Part shown: positions 47,403-58,530 of the stretch, piece after piece
Layout: every line of letters starts with the position of its first letter
Position numbering within the stretch: position 1 is the first letter of the stretch
Assembly: GCF_963678635.1 (NCBI RefSeq)
Contig: NC_087071.1
Span: forward strand, 9,347,842 to 9,411,841
Source of the DNA: Symsagittifera roscoffensis
Taxonomy: Eukaryota; Xenacoelomorpha; Acoela; Convolutidae
Length of the DNA: 64,000 bases
Reading direction: 5' to 3'
The notes under the pieces: generated by a model
Seen by the model: only the letters and a program-made list of their open reading frames with translations
What the model was told of the DNA's origin: nothing
The model's database searches: none
Made by a program: the position numbers and the translations under genes

Positions 47403-47784
47403 GTTAGAAATTTTACTGATTAGTTTGAATTTTAAATTACACTTTTTTTGTATTCAACTAATTCGTTTCTTTTTTGGAATAACTTCTTCCGTATACGTTT
47501 TCTCTGTAATATTATGTTATATTTGCAAAGCAGCCGGCTATCTACATTATTGGGTTTTTTGTAGTCGGAACAATTTTAAAAATTTTAAAAAATGCGCTCT
47601 CTTGGGGGTTCAATCAGTGGAGCTAAGTGGAGCCCGCCGGGGTGCGCTCACCACTAAACAAACCAGAAAAAACGCAGTTTGAAACAAGTCTAATTAAACT
47701 GCTCGTTTTATCTCTCGTTTTATTATCAGCCTCAAATTCGTGTTTTGTCAATATTTTCTTTTCAAAAACTACTCGGGGTCAGTT

Positions 47785-47833
47785 AACGGTTAGTCGGAAC
47801 GTTCAGGGTTTTACCCTGATACGAGCAATCCTG
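47785..47833 (+). mobile_element. SLE 3' end, solitary
   Basis: AGTCGGAACGTTCAGGGTTT, TACCCTGA hairpin and TACGAGCAATCCTGTT. Only the 3' terminus is present. Confidence 0.65.
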
Positions 47834-48499
47834 TTTGTTTTTATGAAACTGTTCGGCAATTTGGGACATATTTCAATGAAAGGATATATATAGACCGGTG
47901 AAATCATTTTAAAAAATGCAATGTACTTTAGCTCTGAAAACTGAAGTAGCATTTTTGTTATTATAAAAAATTGGTTTTGAAGCATGAAATAAGTTCACAT
48001 GTAACAAGACTGCAAAGTTTTTCTCTTAAAAAATAATGAAAAAAATTTAAATGTGGGAAAATAATTATTTTTTTAATTTTGTTTTTCCTTTATTTTATGC
48101 AATTCGCTATATAAAGCAAAAAAATTAAAAGAGTTTCAAATGTTGTAATAAAACCAATTGTTTAATTTCCCGCGAAAGCATTTTTTTTTAAAAAGAAGCT
48201 TGTCTCATGGTGCCATAATTGCTTCAAATTAATTATTAAATTAAGAATTTCAAACCCTCATAATTTGACTTAAAATAAGACAGGTAAAACATGCGTTTTT
48301 CAAATATGAGCTCAACGCAACAATAATTTTTAGTAGTTGGCTTTAAAAAAAAAATCCGAAACATAATTTCATAAAAAATCCTTCAGAAAAAATCCGTCAT
48401 TTTCCTCAATATTCGGAATGATTATGATGAAACATGTTCACAATTGATTTTGACAGCTTTTTAACGATCCCGGAAAACTATAAATCTTACTTTTCTTAG
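47834..48499. other. Spacer with a diverged SLE fragment
   Basis: 48250-48345 resembles the 5' half of an SLE on the minus strand (AAACCCTCATAATTTGAC...GAGCTCAACGCAACAATAAT). Nothing else recognised. Confidence 0.35.
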
Positions 48500-48599
48500 T
48501 TTATGTTTTCGAATTTCTTTCATCAACTGTCGGAATCGACGACAAAGTCAAATCAAATACGAAACTGTTTGCCAAACAAATCGGTTAAATCAAATCCAG
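48500..48599 (+). other. Candidate upstream exon of the GPCR gene
   Basis: Flanked by an acceptor (TTACTTTTCTTAG) and a donor (AATCCAG|GTAAAAC). The coding exon 49438 lies 16 nt after another acceptor (CATTATTTTAG, ends 49421), so this could be a 5' UTR exon joined to it. An ATG at 48503 would not be in frame with the receptor start, so it would be an upstream ORF. This is inference from splice signals only. Confidence 0.3.
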
Positions 48600-49437
48600 G
48601 TAAAACTCAGACAGAAATCCGTCCAATATCAAAACCAATTTATATTACTTCTTCATCACAAAACTCATTACAATTTATTTTATTTTAGATTGCAATTTAA
48701 CCTTTTCATTACAACTTTTGTCCTCTAATCTAATTTTTTCAGTTTTTATACAAAACATTTTAAAATTTGCTGAGACATTTTAAATTGACTGGAGAAGCTA
48801 ATTCTAATTGGCATCATTTATATCGCAAAAACTACAATTTTCAGCTTTTATCTGTATTATCTATCTTTTAGATTTGTCACAAAAAATCTGTCCAAACATT
48901 GTCTGAATTGAGGTTTTTGAGTTTGATTTCAATCAGGAAAAAAATAGAACCATTTATTCAAATTCATCAATTATCAATTTCATGAATCCATTAGAAAGTT
49001 GATAAGACCCTGATAAAAATTTTTCAAATTCAAGCCCCAAGTTAAAATCTTCTAAAAAACTTTCACAAATGCTGTTAAAATATAGAAAAATAATGATAAA
49101 TTTTTTGTCAATTAGGCCAGAACTTTTCTTCTAAATTGATAGATTGAAAAATTGGTTCGATTTGACGTTTGAAGTTCTGATATTATCAGAAACCTACTTA
49201 ATAAAAATGTCAATCATTCACGATTTTGTTATAAATTTTTTTTAAATAACGTAAAATTACAAATATCATCAGCTTTTAGTCAACTTGCTGTGTTCTTGCT
49301 TGTAAGTTATCTGTTTAACTGATATTTCAGAAGAAAAAAATTTAAGAAACTCTTAAATTACCTTTTCTAATTATCGAGATTTTCGAGAAGATTTTTCTAA
49401 TTTTTGATCTCATTATTTTAGGAAAAACAATTCAACG

Positions 49438-50050
49438 ATGGATTTGGCTGAAGACTTCAACGGAACCGATATCACAACCAATGCAATTGAAACAGTTTCG
49501 AACAACGCTGCTAAAGTCTTCATCAATGACTTTCTCGGTGACAAAAAAGTTTAATTTCATCAGAAGTTGAAAAAATGCGTTTTGAGGTTTTTGGTGCATA
49601 AAATTCATGGTTTATGATATATGAAACCGCTAAAGTCGGCATGTTTTAGGGTGCATACCAAATATTTTTTTTAATTGAAGAGAATTGTCGCCAATGAGTG
49701 GGAATTATAATCCACTTTTAAAAACTTTGTATGACTTACCCATTTCAACCTATATCTTAATGATCGAAATATTTTTAGGCGGTTTCAATTTTTCAATATT
49801 TTTCGTCAAAACTTGAAAAGATATTTTGAAGAAAAAAAATTATACAGCTGTAATCAACTCAAATGGTTTTTTCAGTGGTGATCAACTCTTTCGTCACGCC
49901 CCTGGCAGGTGTGATTGGACTGATTTTGAACACCCTCGGGGTACTGACCCTCCTGCATATGGGCATCAACTCTTCCTCTATGGTGTACATGTTGATACTC
50001 TGCATTGGAGACATCATCTCTGGACTGGTCGACTCCATCCTAATTGTGGG
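49438..50050 (+). CDS. Class A (rhodopsin-like) GPCR, first coding exons; partial
   Basis: Exon 1 (49438-49537) encodes an extracellular N-terminus beginning MDLAEDFNGTD, with the N-glycosylation sequon NGT. It ends at TTTCTCG|GTGACA. Exon 2 (49876-50050) follows an acceptor (GGTTTTTTCAG) in matching phase and ends at GTGGG|GTGAGT. The 338-bp intron is phase 1. Exon 2 supplies TM1 (VTPLAGVIGLILNTLGVLTLL, with the conserved Asn 1.50 in LILN) and TM2 (MVYMLILCIGDIISGLV, with the conserved Asp 2.50 in IGD). The loop between (HMGINSSSM) is like that of FMRFamide/peptide receptors, but the ligand class cannot be fixed. TM3-7, including a DRY motif, were not found up to 64000; they may lie in further exons, in the gap, or beyond the window. 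Confidence 0.75.
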
Positions 50051-50065
50051 GTGAGTTGCAAAGAC

Positions 50066-50640
50066 TTATGGTCGTAATATTATAATCATAACATAAATAA
50101 TAATCTTAATAATCATAACAATCATGATCATAAAAAAAATCATAATAATAATCATAACATAAATATTAATCATAATAATCATAACAATCATTATCATAAA
50201 TATAATCCTAATAATAATCATAACATAAATTTTATTCATAATAATCATAATAATCATGATCATAAAAATAATCATAATAATAATCATAACATAAATATTA
50301 ATCATAATAATCATAACAATAATCATCATCATAATAATCATAATAATTAAAACATAAATGTTAATCGTACTAATCATAACAGTAATCATCATAAAAATAA
50401 TGATAATAATCATAACATAAATATTAATCATAATAGTCATAACAATAATCATCATAATAATAATCATAATAATCATAACATAAATATTAATCGTACTTAT
50501 CATAACAATAATCATAATAATCATAACATAAAATTAATCATTATAATCATAATCATGATAATCATAAATGATGATAATAATCATACAAAATTGATGAAAA
50601 TCAAAATAATCATAATCATAATCATAATCATAATCATAAC
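50066..50640. repeat. AT-rich microsatellite (AATCAT/AACATAAAT units)
   Basis: Compound array of ATAATCATAACATAAATATT and AATCATAATAATCAT units, with a looser period of about 80 bp, lying in the intron after the GPCR exon 2. A 152-codon minus-strand frame of Ile/Met/Val is a by-product of the repeat. Confidence 0.9.
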
Positions 50641-51871
50641 AATAACAAGGTTAGCCAGTTGATGTGCGAGTAGCACAAAATGTTCCGACCAGTCTTACAA
50701 AATTACAACAATTTTTTTTCAAATTCAGGTAGTTTTTTTCAGCGTGATTTGATAAAGGAATCGAAGCAAAAAAGTAGAACGTTGGAGTTTTTTTCAGCCA
50801 CTGTATAATACGCAAATTGAATCACATTTTTTGAAGACCAATAACAAGAGAAACAAAAAAAATCAAGCAACAATATTTTTGTTTTTTTATTTTTTTTAAA
50901 GATTTCGCAAACTTTAGAAGTTTTTGTTTACTAAGATGAAGCCAAAAAAACCAAAAACTAACTTCTTTTGAGTATAACTAAAACTTCAAGGCTCAAACTA
51001 AGCATAAATAAACTAATGTAAGCCTGCTCACTTGCTCAAAATTAGAAGAAAAATCAAAAAGTTCAAAACTGGGAGTTCTTTTTGAAATGTTAAACAGTCA
51101 TTCAAGTCACAATTGAAGGCACTTTCTTAAGATGTATGACGACCCAGTATGATGATTATTTGTGGTAGCTGAATTTGCGTGGAAAACTAAATGAAAAAAA
51201 CTAGAACACGCCCGAGTACGAAGTTTTTCCTCCCCTTTCAAGGGTCGGAACAACAACTTGCATTAAAAGACACCCTAAAAAACTACTCCCAATATACTCA
51301 CAACCAGGGGCGGATTTTAGATTTTCTCGAGGGCGGATCTTCAAAATGGGCAAGTTCTCAAAGTTTTGAAAATTCGCTCACCACCAGAGGCGGATCTTCA
51401 AAAAAATGAAAACTTTGTCAACCTTTTTCTAGTTCGATAAAATAGATTCTGTAAGCTCTTCCAAACACTATCTCTAAAAATACTGCCAAAAGCAGCAGGC
51501 AAATTTTTGAGAAAAAAAAACTGGCCAAAAAAGGCGTTATTAGGCATTTTTTGGATAATTAGAACAAAAAAACTGCATTTTTTCGGCGCGCGCTACCCCT
51601 GAAAGTTATTGAATATAGGCGCCAAAATTGAGTGAGGTGGGCGTCCACTGAAGGCGGTTTTAGAAATTTTTAGTGTCCGTCAGCCTAAAATGTTTGTCTC
51701 AAATAGTTGGGTCCGCAAGGGGTCGAAAGCCTGAGTGAGGTGGGCTTTCGCCAAACACTCCTCCCAGTATGCAAAGTATAAAGACCAGAATTTCTAAATC
51801 GGTCTCGCCTCAAGTTTGATTAATTGTTTACAATGGAGTCTTTATCAGTATTTAAGAAAACGATTTAAATT
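50641..51871. other. Spacer, probably intronic or intergenic
   Basis: No exon recognised. GGCGGATCTTCAAAA occurs twice at about 51330 and 51390, and GAGTGAGGTGGGC twice at about 51632 and 51731. 51305 begins CAGGGGCGGAT, which looks like a hAT end but has no matching partner or target duplication. Confidence 0.4.
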
Positions 51872-51975
51872 TTTTTTGGTGTCGCCAACGCGTACATGTG
51901 CATTTTTTTTTTTGGTGTCGCTAACGCGTACATGTGTATTTTTTTTGGTGTCGCTAACGCGTACATGTGCACTTT
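51872..51975. repeat. Three 33-36-bp tandem units
   Basis: TTTTTTGGTGTCGCTAACGC + GTACATGTGCAT-type units start near 51872, 51907 and 51940, with variable T-runs. Confidence 0.8.
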
Positions 51976-52909
51976 CTTTGTATTTTGCACGTTTTTTGAT
52001 TGAATTTGATAAAAGACATCATTCATAGCGTTAAAAAAAATTATATCAGTTCATTTCATATCATTTAGTTTAGGGAAATCGAAAAATCAACATGAATTTT
52101 TTTATGTAAAGAACAATTTGTTTTCTTGAAATATATTTCAATTACAATATCATAGTTTATCAGCCTGACAAAAAATAGAACCGAATTTGATCTAATGTAC
52201 AATTTATACTCAAAATACATCCAATGATAATTCAATTGTTTTTGAAAAAAAATTTGGGAGACAAAAAAATGATCGGTTTAAGCCTGATATTTTCTGAAAA
52301 CAAAAATTTTGTACAAAGAGTGCACTTTCATCAAAATCGAATTCTATTTTTTTGGGAACTGTAAAATTCCCGCAATAAAAACTCCTACGATGTATAAGTC
52401 TCAAGTGAACTATTTCACAACCCAATTTCAAATGACACCGTGCGTGTTCACGCTTTCAAGGAAAATCTTCAGACTAAGTTGAGACTAAGGGTTAAAAATT
52501 TCAGTTAGGTCATGTACAATCGAACAAGATTTTGTCGCGGATTCATATAAAACTTACAAAATTTATAAACACGATTTCATTGTAAGAGCGCTCCTTGAAA
52601 TTGCTCAATGACAATTTCGACATATTTCTTGTCGGGCTTCCAACAATACGCTTGATCACGCTTTTGATGAAATGCTTAATCATTTTTTTCGTCATTCGAG
52701 TATGAGTTGTAAGACAAATCAGTCTGGTATTGAACATAGGCTACAATTTTTGACGCAAAATTGTTTAGAAGTCCAAGAAACCAAATATTTACGGTTTTAA
52801 TCACTCGTTGTATAGTTTTTTTCTGAAACTATATGGATTTCTTGAATAGTTGTTAAATTTTTGATTTCTGGATCACTATTTTCAAATATATTTTGCTTAA
52901 AAAGTGAAT
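51976..52909. other. Spacer, no gene seen
   Basis: AT-rich; short minus-strand ORFs at 52210-52431 and 52543-52737 without recognisable domains. Confidence 0.4.
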
Positions 52910-53890
52910 ATTTTCCCCTTCTCACTTATTTTGAACACAAATCAAAAAGTGGCAAGTTAACCTTTTCACACTAAAATCCCAAAAATAGCCCCAATATGGT
53001 AAGTTACTCACTTCACACCAACTATCTTCCCAGACTAATCACTGAAACGGTAACTTACTCCACTTTGCCCTAAACTCCCATGAACTTCGCTGGAATGGCA
53101 AGTTAATCCCTTTCGTATTTAATTTTAATACAAATCATTAAAAAGGCAAGATATTCCAATTCAAACTAATTTATAAACTGTTGTTTTACTCCTTCTCACT
53201 CTAACATTACAGACAAATCAAAAAACTGAAAGCTAGTCTATTTTAGTTTAAAAATCAATAAATATCACAAAAATATCAAATTACTCCATTTCACACAAAC
53301 TAACTTCCCAGACAAATCACTAAAATGGCAAGTTACTCCGCTTCGCACTGAATTTCACAAAAAATTCGGTAAAATTTCAAGTAAATCTACTTCATCTTAA
53401 TTTTCAAAACTATTCACTAAAATGGCAAGTTACACCACTTCACCTTAATTTCCAACAAAACTCATTAAAACTGCAAGCTACTCTACTTTAAACTAATTTC
53501 TCGGAAAAATCACTAAAATCGCAAATTACTCACTCTAACATTACAGAAAAATCAAAAAAAAATGCAAGTTGCTCCACTTAATTCTAAATTCCAATAAATA
53601 TCACTAAAATGGCAAGCTACTACACTTCACACCTACTAACTTCCGAGACAAATAACTCAAATAGCAAGTTACTTCACCTCGTATTAAATTCAATGGAAAT
53701 CGCTAAAATGTCAATTTACTCATTTCACTCTAAAATCCAATAAATATTAACTAAAATGGCAAGCAACTCTACTTCACACTAAAATCCCACTAGCGTCTAC
53801 TTTACTCTACTTCACACTAAAATCCCACTAGCGTCTACTTCACTCTACTTCAAACTAATTTCCAATAAAAATCACCAAAAAAGGCAAGCC
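52910..53890. repeat. Degenerate ~50-bp minisatellite
   Basis: About 18 diverged units with the core CACTAAAATGGCAAGTTACT + CCACTTCACAC; cores occur near 52940, 52998, 53106, 53320, 53421, 53562 and 53611. It ends with two near-identical AAATCCCACTAGCGTCTACT units (about 53780 and 53820). Confidence 0.8.
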
Positions 53891-54084
53891 AGATATCAGA
53901 TTAAAGTATCTGATTGATAACGTTTTTTTGATTACCCATATGGCTGGTACTTACATTCAAGTTTTTTTTTTCAGTGCGAACCTAGTATTTTACATAAACA
54001 ACCACAATAACCGATATGACTCGAGAGCCTTAAACCAAGAGAGAAATGATCATTTTGTTCGTCGTTACTTCAAGCATAAAACCA

Positions 54085-54270
54085 AACACGACTGCTCTTA
54101 TCAAGGCGAAGCTCTGAGTCTTCTGATTGCCTTTTAACGTCTTGAAAACTGTTTTTGATACATCAGTTCATGAAAGTTGGTAAATTTTTCAAAAAATAAA
54201 ATTCTTGGATTTTCTTCAAAGTCCCCGCACCCGCCATGTCAAGCACAGAGTAATTTTCTAGAGATCTAGT
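54085..54270 (-). mobile_element. SLE 3' part, diverged
   Basis: Reverse orientation: GACTGCTCTTATCAAGGCGA, AGCTCTGA, then GATTGCCTTTTAACG and later TCCCCGCACCCGCCAT, matching the SLE 3' body. A more decayed terminus is at 54805-54860 (ACTGCTTGTACCAAGGCGAA). Confidence 0.55.
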
Positions 54271-54469
54271 AGCACATTATGCACATTAAAAACCGTTTTG
54301 AATTCAATTTGAAGCAATTCAATTTTTTTTTACTTTTTACGTAAAAATGTTCATTTAATACTTGTTTTTTGTTTCCCTAATTAGCCTCGCTCAAAATTTC
54401 ACCAAATAACAAAAAATCCCATTTTTATTGATAAAAGTTATTGCGTTATTTCTGAAGAACTATCTTTTT

Positions 54470-54690
54470 GATTTCTTGTGAGCACATTAAGCGGGAATTC
54501 TGAAGGACAATCTCTTTAAGCGCATTTTACTATTTATTAATGACCACTTCATTAACGGTTTTCAAGTTCTTACAGAGGACACAACAATAAGCCTGACTTA
54601 AAAATTTTGAAAACCTGCACTTTAAATAACTTCAAGGGCAAGTTTCTAAATTCAAGATCTATTTGATGAATATTTAATCTTCTTTAGTTT
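54470..54690 (+). repeat. Dispersed repeat, copy 1 (copy 2 at 58740-58960)
   Basis: Shared order of blocks: AATTCTGAAGGACAATCTCT / AAACTCTGAAGAAACACCTC, AAGCGCATTTTACTATT / AAGCGCATCTTACTACT, ATTAATGACCACTTCATTAA / ATTAATGATGACTTCACTTA. Non-coding, family unknown. Confidence 0.5.
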
Positions 54691-55104
54691 TCTATAATCC
54701 AACTAATCTCGTCAATGAAATCAAAAAAATAAAAGAACAAATGCGGACAAAAGAAAAATAAAGCGGCCTGATTTATTTAGCTCAATTAGTTACGCTCAAC
54801 CCATCAAAACTGCTTGTACCAAGGCGAAATTTTGATTACTTTAAGGTGTTTTATAACAGTAACCTTTTCATGAACATTTTCTGAATTTTCTTTTCTATAA
54901 CTACTCTTTTCTGATACAATCTGAGTAGTAACAGAATGTCCGTAATACTGAACTTATCAAATACGAAAAGTTGTTTTCCCTGAGTATGCACAGTAGGAGT
55001 GAAACTAAATCATTAAATCAGCACACTGAATTTGAGATATGGTCTTTTAGATCGAGCACTGCTGCCGACCTTAGAATGAACGGCGTTACATCAAATTATA
55101 AAAG

Positions 55105-55201
55105 GCGCACAGACAATTCGGCCAAAGACAATTCAGCCAATTTGCAATTCAGACAATTCAGCCAGAAATATAAAGACAATTCAGCCTGAGACAATTCAGC
55201 C
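55105..55201. repeat. GACAATTCAGCC short tandem array
   Basis: Six imperfect units of GACAATTCAGCC with variable spacers, close to the assembly gap; the array may be longer in reality. Confidence 0.7.
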
Positions 55202-55254
55202 AGTTTTACAAAACGCTAGATTCGGAAGAAAAAAAATTGGAATTGGAGTTATTT

Positions 55255-55454
55255 NNNNNNNNNNNNNNNNNNNNNNNNNNNNNNNNNNNNNNNNNNNNNN
55301 NNNNNNNNNNNNNNNNNNNNNNNNNNNNNNNNNNNNNNNNNNNNNNNNNNNNNNNNNNNNNNNNNNNNNNNNNNNNNNNNNNNNNNNNNNNNNNNNNNNN
55401 NNNNNNNNNNNNNNNNNNNNNNNNNNNNNNNNNNNNNNNNNNNNNNNNNNNNNN
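55255..55454. other. Assembly gap, 200 N
   Basis: Exactly 200 ambiguous bases; the round number suggests a scaffold gap of unknown true length. Confidence 1.
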
Positions 55455-55739
55455 TTTTCAAAAAAAAACACTCTTCATTTTAGTTTTGATAAAAAAACTG
55501 GCAATTGTGACAACTGAAATTAAATTTGAGCGATTTTTTTCAACGTTTCTGGGCTTACAAAGCTACCACTTAGAATAATTCCATAACCTTAAAGTAGGCG
55601 TTTTGTACTTAGAACATGGGTCAGACTAACATTACCCATACAAGTTTCTCAATTTTATTGATAGTTTGAAAATACAAAAACTTTCCAATTGGGAGAAAAA
55701 GCGGATAATTTTTAGACTTATTTATGAGAAAAAATATAA

Positions 55740-56950
55740 AATTGAGAAACTTTCTATCTGAACGAGCATTCGATTTTAGTTGTTTAGCTTTATCCAATTT
55801 GAACCTGTGAAGCTGCTTCTTGTTTCCACCAAGCTGTTAAAAGTTCTTAACAATTGAAATAATTTAGTTCCATCACACAAAGAAATCAGCATTGTGCTAC
55901 AATTTCAATTTGTTATTGAGACTTATATAGCTCGAGGTTTAAAAAATCAACCTGGTTCTATACAAGTGTGGTCTCAATTTTATATAGAGTAAATTTGTGA
56001 CGAAACTTATGTTAGGATTTCAGTTTTCTAATTTTTTGGTTTTTATTTGCATTTATAAATTTTGTATAATTAAAAGAGACAATTTGTCTTTCAGTTTAGC
56101 TGAAGAAAATTTCAATTTCATTCAACTAGATTTGGCTGTTTTGATCAGAATGAAAATTGATCAGAGAGTTTTCATTTTTTGGTGTAGTAGTTTGCAACAA
56201 CGTACGAAATTGGTGACAAAAATTTTTCTATGACAAATTACTTTCCGACAGAAATTTTTTTTCCCATTTCATGATTTTTCGATTGAAAATAGCCTAAGTT
56301 CGAAATTATAGAAACTTTAAATAGAATGCATTATACCATTGCAATCAAAATAACATTTTACTATCATTTAAAACTACTATCCAATGAAAGATTTCGATTT
56401 AAATTGTTAAATTTTTGTCCAATTTGAACATGCGTATCTGTTTTAGGTTTCATTCAAGCCGTAAATAACTAGTTCCTATCAGATGAAAAATTGAAAAATT
56501 TTAGTGCACTCGCACAAAAAAATAGCTTGTGTTATAATTTTAATTTCAATTTGTAAATGAGACTTTATACAGCTCAAGGTTTGTAAAATCAAACTGGTTC
56601 TATAAAACTGTGATCTCAAAATTCTATAGCGTAAACTCCTGACAAAAGTTATCTGTTAGGATTTCAGATTTCTAATTTTTTGCTTTTTGTTTGCGTTTAC
56701 GCGTTTTTGGGTTTTTTTTTGCTTTTATAAGGTTTTACAAATATAACAGACAATTTCTTCTCGGTTAAGTTATCTTCAAATTTATTTGGATAATTCGACT
56801 TTATGGTCTTGTAGTTTGAGACGTACGAAATTGGAGATACAGACGTTTTCTATGACAAATTGCTTTCCGAAAAAAAGTTTTCATTTCACATGTTTTTTCG
56901 ATTGAAAGTAGTTTAAATTCGAAATCATATAAATTTGTCAAAACATGTCT
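55740..56950. repeat. Diverged ~630-bp tandem duplication
   Basis: 55740-56320 and 56340-56950 align along their length: CCAATTTGAACCTGTG / CCAATTTGAACATGCG, AAATCAACCTGGTTCTATA / AAATCAAACTGGTTCTATA, GTTAGGATTTCAG in both, CGTACGAAATTGG in both, CTATGACAAATTACTTTCCG / CTATGACAAATTGCTTTCCG. The 78-codon ORF at 55997-56233 is not preserved in the second unit, which argues against coding. Confidence 0.75.
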
Positions 56951-56997
56951 TATGAGTATAAATTTTTTTTGTTTTTTTTCCGTTACAGATGCAAAGC

Positions 56998-57009
56998 TAC
57001 CCGCATCCA
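56998..57009. repeat. Solitary TACCCGCATCCA terminus
   Basis: Identical 12-bp terminus of the 1893-2863 element, preceded by GCAAAGC; no partner end was recognised nearby. Confidence 0.45.
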
Positions 57010-57724
57010 GTGTCGAGCAACGCTATTTGATCAAAATATGATTTTCGAACGGTACTAGCCTTTCAAAAATTGGCTAGAAATCCTAGTATAAATTATTATT
57101 GATTGATTTGTTTATATCAAACTATGACCAGCAATATATAACATTTCAGTCAATAAATTTAGATGCGAATAATAACAAGACAATCAAAATAAAGTTTTAC
57201 TATCATTGCTGCTAAAATTTTAGTGACGGGCTACAAATTTGAAGAAATTTTTTTTCTAAATGCTCCATTAGATTTTCAATCAAAACTCTTGAAGCAATTC
57301 AATTTTGATCTTGTTTTTATTTTAATTGAGGAAAAATTACTTCGAAAGCCAAATCCTATTTATGTTTGTGATTTTATTTAAATTTAAGCATATGAAAAAA
57401 TTACTTAGTTACTGGACAACAAATTATTCTGAAAAAGCAAACGAAACCTGCGGAATTTTGTCTGGCCTTTCCAATAAATGAAAATTAAAAAATTGAGATC
57501 GGCAGTTCTGTCCTGTTATTGTAACGGAACTGCCGGTCCCAAGCTCGGTAATTGGAGGAGAGTGGACGTTAGAAAGGGCATCTGTCGCAAAAAATTTCTC
57601 TCTGAATTTGTTCTCTGAATGGCACCGCTCCAAACAACTTATGAAAAATCATACTATTAATGGCCCTTAATCCCGTGCACCCTTCAAATGGGGAGGGGTT
57701 GCTAAAAATCTTTTGGTTTAAAAC
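57010..57724. other. Spacer upstream of the non-LTR relic
   Basis: 57480-57620 is less AT-rich, with GGAACTGCCGGTCCCAAGC and its partial inverted counterpart GGCAGTTCTG; it may be a 5' UTR of the non-LTR element. No gene assigned. Confidence 0.35.
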
Positions 57725-58530
57725 TCCATTTGACTAGCACTTACATGAGTACGACAAACAAACCCTGCCTGGAAAAAAACTCGTTCCGACTATGTTCATG
57801 GAACGTTGGTACACTAAAAAGAAAATGCCTCAGATATATGCGAAACTCTAAAAAGAAGAAAGATAATGTTACGCTGTATACAAGAGACTCGTATCAAAAG
57901 AAGCTGCACTAGAAGTTTTGGAGATAGCGACCAAAGGATTAAGTTTTTCTATCAAGGAAAGTCAGAAGGCACGAAAGGTTTTGCATTAGCGATCAATCGT
58001 CCACTCGTTGGAAAAATAATGATGAAAAAAGACGACCTAGAATAATTTAGTTTTCTAGGTGGTATATCACATGCCGATGCTGTTTATTTTTTTGGACAAC
58101 TAAAGAAACGATTTGCCGATAATGCGCCTCTGCTGCTGAATACTGACTTGATCAAAAAACGTCACATCTACGGAGCTTGTCTCCGGCCAGTTCTGATGTA
58201 CTGTTCTGAAATCTTGGAGCAGATCAAAATAATATCCAGCTCGTTTATGAGTGCTGATATGAAAGCTCGGCGCAGGGTTGCAAGAGTCACTTAAAGGAAC
58301 AGAGTTGCCAACGAAAAAGTAATTAAAAGGATAGGCCTTGTTGATCTGGACAAGCTACAGGTGCGGTCGCGGCTTCGATGGAGTGGCCATGTTTACCCAA
58401 GAGAAAACGATCATGCTCTAAAATCAAACGATCAAGTTTCCCAGCCTGGGAAGAGACCAGCAGGAAGGCCTCAGAAATGCTGGATCGTTTGCGGGACCTG
58501 AAGCCTCATATTCACGGACTGCCTTGATTG
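57725..58530 (+). pseudogene. Gutted non-LTR retrotransposon (APE endonuclease start, RT end)
   Basis: The 5' part reads NSFRLCSWNVGTLKRK (first block of the APE-type endonuclease, about 57778-57825), then in a shifted frame MLRCIQETRIKRS (the QET active-site block, about 57868) and GFALAINRPLVGK. After a large deletion near 58045 the 3' part reads KKRHIYGACLRPVLMYCSEI (58157-58215) and RLRWSGHVYPRENDHAL (58372-58422), as in the C-terminal part of RT ORFs of this class. The RT core between is missing. Non-functional. No poly(A) tail or target duplication was identified. Confidence 0.75.

Noticed and set aside
50066-50524. 152-codon Ile/Met/Val ORF on the minus strand
   Set aside because: Translation of the AATCAT microsatellite; no stop codons by chance of the repeat unit.
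51305-51602. Possible hAT element (CAGGGGCGG ... CCCCTG)
   Set aside because: Inverted match is only 6 bp and the 8-bp flanks (CTCACAAC and AAAGTTAT) do not match.
52910-53890. CRISPR-like array
   Set aside because: Regular spacing of similar motifs, but the whole unit is degenerate with no invariant repeats and unique spacers, and the context is eukaryotic.
54001-54030. Possible GPCR TM3 end (N-R-Y in a frame near AACCGATATGAC)
   Set aside because: No hydrophobic helix precedes it and no splice sites fit; it is a chance tripeptide.
55196-55578. ORFs spanning the N block
   Set aside because: Their coding length is made of ambiguous bases in the assembly gap.
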